From contig JAHGAU010000023.1 in assembly GCA_019925105.1 (NCBI GenBank), forward strand, positions 682,001 to 746,000: a DNA stretch of 64,000 nt, in the 5' to 3' direction. Of the stretch, positions 22,201 through 35,436 are shown in pieces. The notes under the pieces were generated by a model. It made no database searches and had not been told where the DNA came from. It saw nothing but the letters and a program-made list of their open reading frames with translations. The DNA is from Niebla homalea (lineage: Eukaryota; Ascomycota; Lecanoromycetes; Lecanorales; Ramalinaceae). Made by a program: the position numbers and the translations under genes. How positions within the stretch are numbered: position 1 is the first letter of the stretch; each line of letters begins with the position of its first letter.

Positions 22201-25200
22201 AATTATTTTACGGAAGATATTTTCCTTTACTTAGAACGTTATTTATAATAGTTAAAAGACTTTATATCGGAAAGTTATCAGGTTATTAAAACCTAATAAA
22301 AAAAACCGAAAAATAAAAAGTAAGGAATTATCGCTATTTATAACTCCTATTTTATATTTAAATTAAACTTATTTTTTAAATATAAAAAAGTTAGCTTTAT
22401 TAATGGCTTTATTAATAATATATAAATATATTTTTCCGTTACTTAAGTATCGTATAATTTTATATTATAATCGTAAAAGTAATCTTTGCGTTATTTATAA
22501 TCATCCAATTTTACCTTACGGTTTTAATATTCTTTTAGAAATTAAAAACGTTTATTTTCATTTACTTAATTTATTTATTCGCCGTATAACGATTCCGTTT
22601 TATTAACCCGTAGTTTCAAGTTAACTTATTATTATATATCGCTTTTATCTCGGTTAATATCTTTTATAGTATTTTTCAGGTTTATTTCCTTACGGGAATA
22701 AATACGTACGCCGTTAATTTTATTATTATAAATATAGTGTTTTTATTCTTTAAACTTTACATAAGTTTTTTAATTTTATTCCTCGGAATTTTATTTAAGA
22801 CTTTTTATTAGATTTATAGATTTTTCACTTAAATAAGCGTAATTATAAATATAATTTATATTATTATTAATATAATTAAAAAAAGCTTTTTATCCGATAA
22901 TTTAAATTATTTATACGGGTTAATAATAAGTCTTTAACTATAATAAAAGCCAGAATATATTAATTAATTATAAGTAAAGTATTTCTTTAATAACCCTTTT
23001 TATATTTTTAAGCTTATTATTTATACGTCGGTTTTCTTATAAGATTTTTCTGCGGGGTTATTAAGTATATATTACCTTAATAACTTATATTATATAACGT
23101 TATCTTATATATAAATTAATATTTTTAAAGATTTATCTTTATATCCTATTATATATTTTTTCTTAATTACTTATTTTAATATCGTTATTTCTATATATAG
23201 GAACTTTAACTTTTAATACGGTTTATATTAAATTAAAGTTAACGTAATTAAGAGCGTTATAAAAATCTTATTATAGATCTTTTAACTATTATATATTTAT
23301 CTTAAATAGTATATTAATTTATAATTACCGTAAATAAACTTTAAATCGTTCTAGTAATTATATTTATTCGTAATTATTTCTTAAAATATATTAAATACGG
23401 GTTTAATATATATAGACCTTTTAATGAAGTTAAGAAATAAATTTATATAGTAATTAACTTAATTTTATAATAATAATATAGAGAGATATCGGAGATTATA
23501 TTACTTAATGATTTACGGTAACTTTTATAATAAGGATACTTTATTAAAATAATATAATAACGTAATAATAATTATTACTAAGCAGGGTATAACCGCCCTT
23601 TTCTTATACGTTTGGAATTTATTGGATAACTTTATAAAATATAAAATTATAACGCAGAGAATCTATTTAATATAGTTATTAAATAATTAAGGTAAAAGTA
23701 CTTTTAAATAGTTATTCGCTTTAATAATATATAGATAATAAGGTTATTATATAAGGTATCCTAAATAATATATTAAAAGTTAATAATAATAAAGATAATT
23801 ATATAAATACGGCTTTAATATATCGCTTAATATACGTTAATCCAAATAGATACTCCGTATACTTATTTATTATCTTATAATTTAAATTAACGATTATATT
23901 TTTAACGGGAATCATATACGGTTTACTTATTATTTTAAGCGTTTTAATTTAGAAACCTTACTTAAAGTTAAATTAATAAACGTTTATCCTTAATATATTA
24001 ATAAGGAAATTAAATATAGGACGGATAAGGAACAAAAAATAATAATTATAATAAGTAAAATATTAACGATCCTTAACTTATAATTCCTAATTATTTAAGT
24101 TTCCGTAAACGATAAAATCCGTAAGGTTTTATAATCTTTTATAATAAATAAAATATATAATAACGTACGATTTATTTAAATTGGATTTTAACTTATACCC
24201 GGTTAAGTCCGGGGCGAAGATTATTAATTTACTATATATAATAAGATAAAAAGTATACGTTAATTCCTTAAAAATAAATTATTAAATAAAAAAAATAATT
24301 ACGTACCCGGATTTATAACGATATCTATATTATATATTAACGAGAATATAGCCTATAAACCGTATACCTTACTCCCTTTAAAGGCCTTTAACTTAAAGCC
24401 ACGTTAACCATTTATACCTCCAGAGTTAAATATATATATATATAATAATATTAAGGTATAAATGGATATAAATAGGCTCTTAAAAGCTTAATATACGACA
24501 ATAATAAAGATTAAAAGATACTTACTTTTTTTACGATTTTTAACCTTAAACTTATATCTTTTCTCGAATTAATAATAGAAATTTTACTTTTATTTCTTAA
24601 ACGTTTTACTTAGTTTTTTCTGAAAGTCCTTCTTTATATATTTTGGTAACGGCTTTAAGGCTTCTTTTTAATAAAGGCTTTAAAGTAAGATCTTAAGGTT
24701 AAAATTAAAGAATAAAAGGATAACGATTTATTCTCTTAAAAGGATACTTTTTTACCGGTTTAACGATCGGAGTGAATAATAGGATAATTAATAAATATTA
24801 TAATAATAAGGATTTAAGTAAGTAATAATCGAATAATATAAGATTTATATAATAATTTATATATAACGGGTATAAAATAAGAAAAATTAAGTATTCTTAT
24901 TTAACTTATATAACTTTGGGAAAGGCTTGGGGGGCGACGAAAAAAAGGAATAATAAGAAACGGCAGAACTACGGGATTTATATTAAAATTTTGGTAATTA
25001 TTATTCCTTATTTTAATTTCTTAAGGGGAGAAAATACTTAATAAGCGTAAATTTTAATAGTACTTTTAGCCGCGTAATACTTTGGTTATTATATAGTCCG
25101 TAAAGCTTATTAAAGCTTACCGGGCTTACTTCCTTAATATTTTTATCCGGTTTACTCCTTTAATATTTCTTATTAATACTTAAACTTTTACGTCTTTAAA

Positions 25201-28200
25201 AAGTTAATAAAGATTATTGCTTAAAAGTATATTTTTAAAGTATTGTAAGCGATTTATTTATAATAAATCCTTTATTATATGCGTAAAAGTATATAAAATA
25301 TACGTAAATATAAAGAGTTAAAAGTAAACCTATTACTCCCGATTAAATCTGTTAACGTTTATTAAATAAGTAATTTAATAAATAATGCTTTTTTTTAACG
25401 TTTAAAAAGAAGATTACGTTTATGGGACTCTTAATAACGGTATAAACAATATTTATATTTTAAAATATAAATTAGCGATCCGAAATAAACCGTTAAATAT
25501 TATTAATCCTAAAATTATCTTATAATTTAAAAGAATTTATTAATTGTTTTCCTTTTAAAAACTAAATCCTAAAGGAGGATATTCTATATATTATCGGTAT
25601 ACTTAAAAATAAGTTCTATATTCTTATAATAATAATAATAATTATTATAAATATTATTTAAATTATTAAAATATTTAATAATTTTAATATCCGTTATAAA
25701 AGTTAAAACGTTAAGGTAGGCTTTAGATATTACCCGATAAATAATAAATCCTTTAAGCCAGCATTTAATTAAATTTTGATAATATAACTTATTATTCTGA
25801 TATAAAAGAAGACTTCTTAATTTAAAAAAAAAGGTAATAGCCAAAAAAATGAATATAATTAAAAAGTGAAACTATTCATTTTATAAGTTAATTTAAACGT
25901 AAATATATAATTCTTTTATATAATTAACGTTATTAATAATAATAGTAATTCCATTAAAATAAATATTTCCTTTAAAGTATTAATCGTAAGCATTATTATT
26001 TAACCGGTTTTAAAGATCTTACTATATTAACTATTTATTTAAAAACGATATAAAAAAGCGTTAAAAACATAATATAAAGTTATTATATAAGACGTAACGG
26101 AAATTCATTATTTTAAATATAATAAAAATCTCTTAAAGATTAATATTTATACTTAAAGATATAATTACGTCCGGTTAACAGACGGCTGGCCAGATATAAC
26201 GACTCTTTTAAAGCGTTAAATTAACCGGATTATTATACTTTAAGCTATTATCTTAAAAGGTCTTAAATAATAATAGCTTTATTAATTAAAAAAGGCTACA
26301 TTAATTAATTAAGTCGATTTAATTATAAATAAAGAGATTTAATATTAATGTAATTAACGTAACTTTCGCTTTATAGCTTTATTAATATTATAAAAGATAT
26401 AATAAAATTAACGGGGGACTTACGCTTCCTATATATATAATTTATTATTAATATTAACCGGTTAAAGAAACGTATACCCTTTTATTATTAATAAGCCCGT
26501 TAAATATAGGTTTTATTTATTATTATTAAGGTACCTTTAATTATTATAATTCAGGATTATAATTAAAGAAATATTACCGATTATCGTAATTATAATTGCG
26601 ATCCTTATAAAAAACGAGGTTAAATTAAACGTTTTTTAATTTAATCTTAAATATTTTTATAAAATTATCTTTAGATATTAATAATTATAGAAACTATTTA
26701 ATAATTAATAACGTAATAAACGTCGGGTCTAATAAAAAAGACTTCTGGTATTATAATTTTACGCGCTAAATAATTCTTAAGTAAGTTTATTAAAAACGGT
26801 TATATTATATTCAATACTTTAACGACGTAAAAATAGGCCCAGTATAATTAAGCCCCCTTATATATAAATTAATAAAATTACCGTAGTAAAAAGCTGGTGT
26901 TATATTTAAACTTATATTAAATATAAGGTTAAATAGATCTTAAATAAGGTAGTTATTATTAATAGATATTTAAAGAATCCAGAATAACTTTAACGGTATA
27001 ATTTTACGAATCCCTTTACTATTGATGCTTAGAATCCTTACTCCCGCGGTTAATAACTTTAAGCCTTTTTTTAAATTATTAAAGCCGTAATAAATATATA
27101 TATAAATTTTATATATATACTTTATATTTATTATAATACGGTTATAGATACGGATATAAACGTTATAAAGGTTATATTTATAAATAAACGCGGTTTTAAA
27201 CCATTAACGTAAACATAAAAGGTAAATAATATTACTATAAACGGATAATTAAGGGATTTTATAGCTCTTAAGGTTGGATTAATATACTTATATAATTATC
27301 CATCGTAAAATTTAAAATATAATAAAATAATTTAATAGCTTCTTTCCGATAACTTAACGTTAATAACGTATAAAAACTTATTTCTTAAGAATAACTTTAA
27401 GAACTTCTTAATATTAAGGTATATATAAACCGTTATATACGTTTATTAAATTAAATATTATAACTACTTTAACGTAAACCGATAAATATGCAGAGTTTAC
27501 CTACGATATATACCTAGGGGATATATATCCATAAGGATATAAGACGCTATATATATGGTTTTTTTACGTAAGGAAAACGATTTTTTTAAGGTAAAGAACC
27601 GTTATAAATAATCAATAAAATCTAAATCGATAAAGTTTATACCCCGATTAACCTTAATAAAATTAAAAGGGTCGGTAATTTAGTAAGTAATATACTTTAC
27701 CCCGAATTTAAAGAAATAGTTTAAATATTATATATTATATAAATAACTCGTATTATTTCTTATATATTTAGCCTTATTTATAAAGCGTTAAATAAACTTT
27801 TTAATTATTAAAACCTTAATAACGGAAAGATTTATTTATCCGTTAAATATAATATAATAATAATAGAAAATATCTTTATTAAGTCCGAATAAAAGAAATA
27901 TATTTAAAAATACTTTAATTTAAAAAGATTATAAATTAAGCTAAAACCGGACTTAATATTATTCTTTATTAATATAACGTATAAATAGACTTTCGGAAAT
28001 TATACGGTAAAACGGTTTAATAAAACTTAAAAACGGAAATAAAAAATTACCTTCTTAAATATAAAGAAATCGTTTATAAAGAAACATATTACGTTAATAA
28101 ATAAGTATAAAAAACGGATATATATAACGTTAAATACGTTTTAATCTAAGGGTAAATATTACCGTACCGGAATATATATTATCTTATAATATACGGTTAT

Positions 28201-29634
28201 AACTTTATTATCCGGCGTAAGTACTTTTAAGGGGTCGTTCTTAACGAATAATACCGGAAAGTCGCCTTATAAAATAACGTTATTAACGTAAAGTATAATT
28301 AGGTTATCTTATTATTTATTTCTGAAATTATTTTAAGGGAAGAATTCTCGTAAAATAATATCTTTAATTTTATAACCGATAAAAAGCTATATAAACGGTT
28401 TTTATTTAATTAGGTTAATTAACTCCTTTAAAAGATAAAATAGCTTTCCGTAGTCCTAGAAAACTATATCGGTATTTTTATATATTATAAGTTAAACGTA
28501 ATATTAATAAGTTATAACTTACCTTTAAAAACTATATAGTTTTAATTCGTAATAATTATATATATAAAGCGTAATAACCTTTAAATAACGTATTTATTAA
28601 GTTCCCTTTAAAAGTGGCGACCTTTTAATTAATAATTATAAAAGTCCTTTAAATTACTATAAATTATAGAATAATTTCGCGATTATAGTTATTATAGAAA
28701 TTATATTTAACTCGGTAAAATATCCTATTAATTACTTTAAACCTTAATTAATTAAACGGGCTTTTCGACAGCTGGATTACTATAATATTTAAAGGCTAAT
28801 AAACGTATATAATTTAATAGGATACGATAAGCTCTTATGAAAGAATTATATATTAATAATTATTAATAAAAAAATATAGACAGTAATATAAAGATGAAAT
28901 TTAGAAAATAATAATAATTTATATATACTATAATTAAAAGATAATCTTACTTATTTTTATAATAAATATTAACTTAAAGCCGTAAAAACTTTTTTATATT
29001 CCGATAATCGTTAATAAGTCGTAAACGTATATAATAATAATAAATCGTAATTACCTTTAATAGATCCTTACGTTTATTATAATTTATAATAATAATTAAT
29101 AGCTTAAGGTAACGCTTTAAGTAAGTTTATTTAAACGTAAAAAAATTTAAAAATAATAATATTTATAGAAACTTAAAGCAAATTAATAAAAAGAATAATT
29201 AAATATAAAAACAAAAATAATTAATTATATTTTTATATTTATAAATAAAGCAAAGAAACTTATAATAAATAAAAAAACGGGTTATTAAAAACTTATAAAT
29301 TTAATATTTACAAGATTATCTTAATACCTTACTATTTTTTATTAAACTATAATTTATTTTATAGATTAATACCTTTTACCGGCTCCTATCTTTACGTTAT
29401 TTTAAAGTACGTTTTATCCTTAAATATAATGGATAATACTTATTGGCTTATAAAAGTTATATAAATATCTAATTTAAATTAAGGATATTTGGGATAATAT
29501 CCTGGGCCAGAATAACGACTTTTAACGTAAACTTAATATATAAACGGTAAGTATCTTATAAGGTTGGTATCCTCGGTATTTTAAAGCCGATTAACGTTAT
29601 ATTAAATAAAAGTAATGAATGATTTTATGATAAA
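22201..29634. other. RIP-saturated DNA, unassigned
   Basis: About 7.4 kb of CA/TG-depleted sequence with stops in all frames. Frames at 22403-22606 (+) and 25584-25844 (-) are chance survivors with no recognisable domain. Small patches with higher GC occur near 24.9 kb and 26.17-26.2 kb. Some minus-strand blocks near 26.8-27.0 kb stay readable over 40-60 codons but match no family I recognise. Confidence 0.6.
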
Positions 29635-31260
29635 ATGGCGACGAATAAAGGGACCCCAGAGGTCTAAAACGATGCGTATATATATAGCTTTAGTAACAGT
29701 AAGGGAAATATATTAAGTACGATAAGTGGAAGTAACGTAATAATTAAGAATAAAGTAATAAACGGGTAAATAACTTATATTAATAGAAACGGCGACGATA
29801 TATACGGGCAATATAATAATAATAAGCCGGATAATACTTAAAATAAATAAGGGAATTAAGGTTAATAAAATATATATATTAAAGCGCGTAAAACGCGTAA
29901 TAATAATACGGAAATAATAAGTAAATAAAAGGGTAAAAAGGGCGGTATAATATTAATAATAAAGGGTATAAATAAAGGGAAAAAGCGGGAAAACCAAAAT
30001 AAAAATATTATTAAAGGTATATAAAAGGGAAATAAAGCTAATAAGGAAAATAGGATTTTAAAAAACCAAAAGTAAAAAACGGAGATAATATGTTATTTAA
30101 TAAATAAGGGCAAAAAGACAATAAAGGAAACGGTAAAAACTTTAAAAGGATTCCTTATAATAAAATAAAAGGATATTACGTTAAAAACCTAGTTAATACT
30201 ATAAATTAAATTAAAAAATATAAGGGACTTCTATATAAAAATAAAATTAAAATTAAAAAAAGCGGAACGCTTATAGGGCTCTTAAAAAGCGGGAATAAGG
30301 GCGTTAATAAAGGGTAAAAACGGCGGTTTAAAGTTAAGGGTATAAAGTAAAAGTATAAAGGCGGTAATCCTTTAAGTAAAAAAAGTTAAACGATAAAAAT
30401 AATAAAAAGGGTACTTATAATAAAAAATAAAAGGATAACGGAAAAGAAGGCAATTATATTAAAGAAAATAAAAATAATAACGGTCCGCTTATTTAATAAT
30501 AAAGAAAAAAATACGGTTACGGAAGTAAATCCGTTATAATTAATAAAAACTTTTAAAATAATAACGGAATTATTAATAAAATAGATTATTACGGTATATA
30601 AATTATAAAGTAAAAATATTTTCCTTAATATAGCGTTATTAAAGGTAAAAGAAAATTTAAAAAAGTTTAAAGCTTAAGTTAATAAGGAAAAATATAAGTT
30701 AATTAAGGTTTTAAGGTAATTATTTATTATTATAATAAATAAAATATATTTATTATATTTTATAAAAATTAAAAAAGAAACTATATTAAAAAGTATAAAA
30801 AAGGAAAATACGGTTTTTTATTTAAAACTTAAGATTATTAACTATAAGCTTCCTTTAATAATAAGGAAACTTAATTCTTTAAAACGTATAAAGAAATATT
30901 CTATTATTATATTAAACGTAACGTTAATAAAAATATATAATAATATTTTAAATAAAAAAATTATTAAAAATGAATTTCTTAAGACAATTTAATTATAAAA
31001 TAAAGTAACGGATATTTATTAATATTTTAAATATTAAAATTATAAATATATTATTATAAAATACTTTAATATTATAAAATATACGGTTTACGTTAAAAGC
31101 TATAATATTTATAAATATATAAAATTAATAATTAAAAAACTTATAAAAAACGTATTTAAATATATTATATATAATAAAGAAAAATACTTAATATAGGATT
31201 TTAAATATATAATAAAAGTTAAAAAAATTAAATATAAAGAAACCCGGATAATCGTAAAAA
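29635..31260 (+). pseudogene. LINE ORF1 remnant with zinc knuckles
   Basis: Begins ATGGCGACGAATAAAGGG (MATNKGTPEV, stop, NDAYIYSFSNSKGN). The charged, Asn/Lys-rich middle is typical of nucleic-acid-binding ORF1 proteins. At 31023-31240 the spacing of a CX2CX4HX4C pair is visible, but Cys (TGT/TGC) has become Tyr (TAT/TAC) and several His have become Tyr: YFKY-NYKYIIIKY then YTVYVKSYNIYKY. This is the change expected of RIP on both codons. Non-functional. Confidence 0.65.
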
Positions 31261-34200
31261 TTTAACGGTATAATACGTACGGAATTAATTTAACGGGTTA
31301 ATTAAAAATAATTTTAAGATATAAATTTAATTAATTAAATAATAAAAAATAAATAACGGTTACGGATAAAGTAAAAAAAGAAAAAGCTTTTATAATCTTA
31401 ACTTTAAAAGCTAACCGTTTTACGTTTTTAATAATAATTAAGAAAATATTAAATTAGAAAATACTTAACTTTAATAAAAATCCATAACTTAAATAAATAT
31501 AAATAAAAAGCTTTTATAAAAATTAATATATAATATATTAATATTCTTAAGAATAATATAATATAACGTTTATAATAAGGGAATTAAAGTAATAATATTA
31601 ATATTTAAGTTTAAAAAAGTTAAAAACGTTAATATTATAATAATATAGGAATTACCGTATAACTTATATATATATTTATTTATTAATTTAAGGGAAAGGT
31701 TTTATTTAATTTTTAAAGGGGATAAAATAATTAAAATATATTTTTTTATAAATAAACGGCTTAACGTAAATAACTAAGATATTACTTATTATAATAAAAA
31801 CCTTTATATACTCTATATTATAAAAGAAAAGGATTTAAAGGGCGACCTTAATATTTATAATATATATAACCCGTTATTAATTAATAAAAAAAAACCGTTT
31901 ACGATATTATTATTTAAAAAGGTCTTAATTATTTTAAGTAAATATATATTACTTAAAGAATTTAACCTATATTATTATATATAGAATAAGGAAAAATATA
32001 TAATAAATTACGTTAAATCGGACGATTTATTAATAGTTATTATTTAAATTAATTTTTTATTATTAATATTATAAGAAATTATTACGTAAAAAAATTATAA
32101 ATTTAAAATAATAATTAATTTAACCTTTAATACGGAAAAGGTTATTAACGTAATTATAATATATAAATTATAAAAGGACTTAAAATAAAACTCGGATTAT
32201 ATATTAATATAAATAACTTTAAATTAAGTTATTAATATAATTTTGTTATTACCGGTAAAGAAAGCGTAGAAAACGGTTAAAATAATAAAGGTTTATAAAA
32301 AAACGGAAAAAATAATAATATAATTTATAAACCTCCCTTAATTAAATAATAAAGACCGAATTAATTTTTTTATAAAGTAAATAATAAAAATATTAAATAA
32401 AATAATTAATAAAATAATCCCGATAATAAAGCTTTCTTAAAGAATTAAAACTTATTAAAATAAAAAATATATAATTATAACCGTAAAAGCGAAAAAACTA
32501 ATAAAGTAAACTTTTAAATATAATAATTAAAAAATATTTAATTAATTAAAAGTTACTTAAAAAAAAAAGAGAAAATTATTAAAAAAGCTAAATAAATATA
32601 TTTTCGGTTTACGGTATATAATTTAACGGTTTTATTTCATAGTATTTAAAAGTTAATAAAGTATAATAAAGAATAAAGTAAAAAATTAAAGTTTATCCTT
32701 AAATTCTTATTTTTTAAAAGATTTAATAATATATTAATTAATACTTTTAACGGTAAAATTAAGGCCTTTAAAGGAGCATTTTTCTCCTTTTTATTAAAAA
32801 TTAATTTAAACGATATTAATAGCGTTATATATTTTAACCCTATATTAATAAATAAGGTAATAATATAAAATATAATAATTAAAGCAATTAATAAATTAAA
32901 GAAAAATAAAGCCCCGGGACTAAATAGGATCCTTAATAGATTCTTATTAATAATAATATTACCGTTTAAAAAGGTTTTTACTTATCTCTTTTAAATATAT
33001 TTTAACGTTAATTATTACTTATATAAGTTTAAGGAAATAAAGATAATTATTTTTAAGAAACTTATTAAACCGGATTACTTTAAAGTAAAATCTTATAAAC
33101 TTATTATATTCTTTTATACGTTAAAGAAAACCTTAAAAATAATAATAATAAAGATCCTTAATAATTATATAAAGAATTATAGACTTTTTTTCCGATTAAT
33201 AAATAAAAATAAAAATAAATTAATTAATAAAAATAGTTCTTAAAAGATTAATTAATAACGTATATACGGTATAAGGTTATAAGAAGAAATATATTATAAG
33301 TTTTTTTCTCTTAATATTATAAGTACTTTTAATAAAATAAATTATTAAAGGTTATTATATAACTTAAAGAAAAAAAAGATATTATTCTTCTTAATTAAGT
33401 AAATAAAAAGTTTCTTAAATAACTAAGTTATATTAATTAACTTAAAATAAAAAATAAGCCCAATAAAGCCCGCTATAATAAGAATTCTTTAAAGATTATT
33501 TATTTCTTTTATATTATTTTTATTTTTTAATAATTCATTAATCGAAAAGTTCATTAAATTAAAATAAAAGGTTTAAGTTAAAAGCTTTATTAACGATATT
33601 TACCTTTTAATTTATAATATTTTTATATATATAAATTATTTAAAATTAAAATAGGTTTATAAAATTTAATTTTAATAAATAAAAACTTATAGGGCTTAAT
33701 TTACGCTATATAAGTACGAGCTTATTTATATAATTAAAAGTTTAAAATTATATAATATAATAACCATAATAAACTTAAGTAAAATTACGGTAAAACCAGA
33801 TATTAATATTAAAATCCTTAACTTTTAAGTGAATAAAAATTCAATTAAAAGGACTATATAAGAAAAGTTTAAAAGAAAATAACTTTATAAAAAAAAGGTT
33901 TTATTTATCTCGTTATATCGATATAAAAAGTTATATTATAAAAGGCCCGGACTATTTACCAGGCCGTAATTAAGTTAACTATAATATACGCTATAATTAT
34001 TTAATATATACTTAAGGGTACTCTGGGATATAAAAAAGAGTTTATTTAAATATTATAGAAAATCTAGAACCGGTATTTAAGAATAATTAACGGTATTTAT
34101 AAAGTAACTTTTATCCCGATATTAAAGTTTAAGGTTTTTATATTATTAATTAAAATTTTATTAAATTAAATAATCGCTTAAATAAGGTTAAAGAAATATA

Positions 34201-35250
34201 TATACTTAATTATAATAATAGGAAACGGGCGGATCCGTTAAAATCTTAATAAGCTTTAAGTTAAAGGGAATAAATTAAAAATATTTATCCTTTTTCCTAT
34301 TAAAATAAAATAAAAATAAATTAAAAAAGAAGTTAACCTTATTAGTATCTTAAAAGTTAATTTAAACGTATATAAATTCCCGTTAAATATAAAAAAAATT
34401 AAAATTAAAAGGATTTAAAAAGTAAAAACTATAATAATCGTTTTATAAATTACGATAAAATAAATTAAACGTTAACGGAAATATAGGGACTTTATACTTT
34501 AAGGTTATTATTATTTAATTTTTAAAGATAAAAAGATTATTAATAAGTATTTCCGCCGTTATAATATTATAAAAAAGGATAATAATATATTAATAATTTA
34601 ACTTTAAACGGGTAAGAACGGTTTAATTTATTTTTTATTTACTATATATATTAAAAGTCGGATAAACGTTAAATATAAATATGGATAAAGAAAGTAAAAC
34701 GTTATATATATCTTTATTTTTTATTTTTTATTTATAAAAGTTAAATTAAGATTTATTATAAAAATTAATACTTATAATTACCGTTAAATATTATTTATAA
34801 AGTAAGATATCTAGGTAATTATTAAGTTTATAATATTTACCGGATTATTATTATAATTTAGCCTTATTATAAAGATAAATAAGGTTATTAAAAACCTTAT
34901 AAAGAAGGCCCGTTACCGGTTAAAGAAGAAAAAGAGAAACGGAAACCGGTTATATTAATTATATAAACCGGAAAGTATCTTTTATAATTATAAGGATATA
35001 ATAATAAATATTTATTAAAAGTCCTTAAAAAAGTTAATAATAATAATAATATAAAAAGGATATATATTAAACGCGTAAATATTAATAAAAACATTTAAAA
35101 ACATTACGTAAAATTAAAGTAATATAAATATATAAAAAAGCGGAAAAGCAATAAGTTTAAAGGTAATCCCTATAAGGATACGGTTATAATATTATAGATT
35201 TTCTTGGAAGAATTAAAATATAAGAAATATATAAATAAATTACTATTCTT
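31261..35250 (+). pseudogene. LINE ORF2 remnant: endonuclease region and reverse transcriptase
   Basis: The first kilobase should be an apurinic-type endonuclease but is too degraded to confirm. The reverse transcriptase is clear: KAINKLKKNKAPGLNRILNR at about 32880-32940 (from KAPGPDGIPNR), YKFKEIKIIIFKKLIKPDY (from FRES-TVVLRKPGKPDY), SYKLIIFFYTLKK (from YRPIALLNTLGK), and the catalytic box FIND at 33586-33597 (from FVDD by G-to-A). The order and wording follow the Tad clade of fungal LINEs. The frame at 34897-35094 on the other strand is a shadow. Confidence 0.75.
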
Positions 35251-35416
35251 TAAACGGTTGTTAATATTTTTTACTTTAAGGGATAAAAAGTAAAGGCCTG
35301 GTAAACGCCGGTTTTTACCCTGACGTTATAAATATCAGGTTTTTACGGTTATTAATAAGGCCAAAAGGCCGCGTATTAAGGAACGCCGGAATTAGCTTAG
35401 CTAAATCCGTAGTATA

Positions 35417-35432
35417 AATCAATCAATCAATC
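35417..35432 (+). repeat. (AATC)4 tail of the LINE
   Basis: Four AATC units followed by AAATAAAA. Its CA dinucleotides are intact, in contrast to the flanks. Confidence 0.85.
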
Positions 35433-35436
35433 AAAT

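Larger units (their letters stand above)
29635..35436 (+). mobile_element. Tad-like LINE (non-LTR retrotransposon), RIP-killed
   Basis: A two-ORF non-LTR element in plus orientation. The first part opens with an ATG reading MATNKGTPEV and ends in degraded zinc knuckles; the second holds a reverse transcriptase with KAPGxNRI and FIND boxes. The 3' end is an (AATC)4 simple repeat at 35417-35432 after a relatively spared GC-rich 3' untranslated stretch (GGCCAAAAGGCCGCG). No LTRs flank it. The true 5' end lies upstream of 29635 and could not be set; no target duplication was identified. Confidence 0.78.

Noticed and set aside
22403..25844. Frames of 67 codons (22403-22606, +) and 86 codons (25584-25844, -)
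   Set aside because: Chance survivors in AT-rich DNA where RIP removed many codons at random. Composition is Ile/Tyr/Asn/Lys/Leu-rich with no motif.
34897..35094. 65-codon frame on the minus strand within the LINE
   Set aside because: Antisense shadow of the LINE ORF2 region, no motif.
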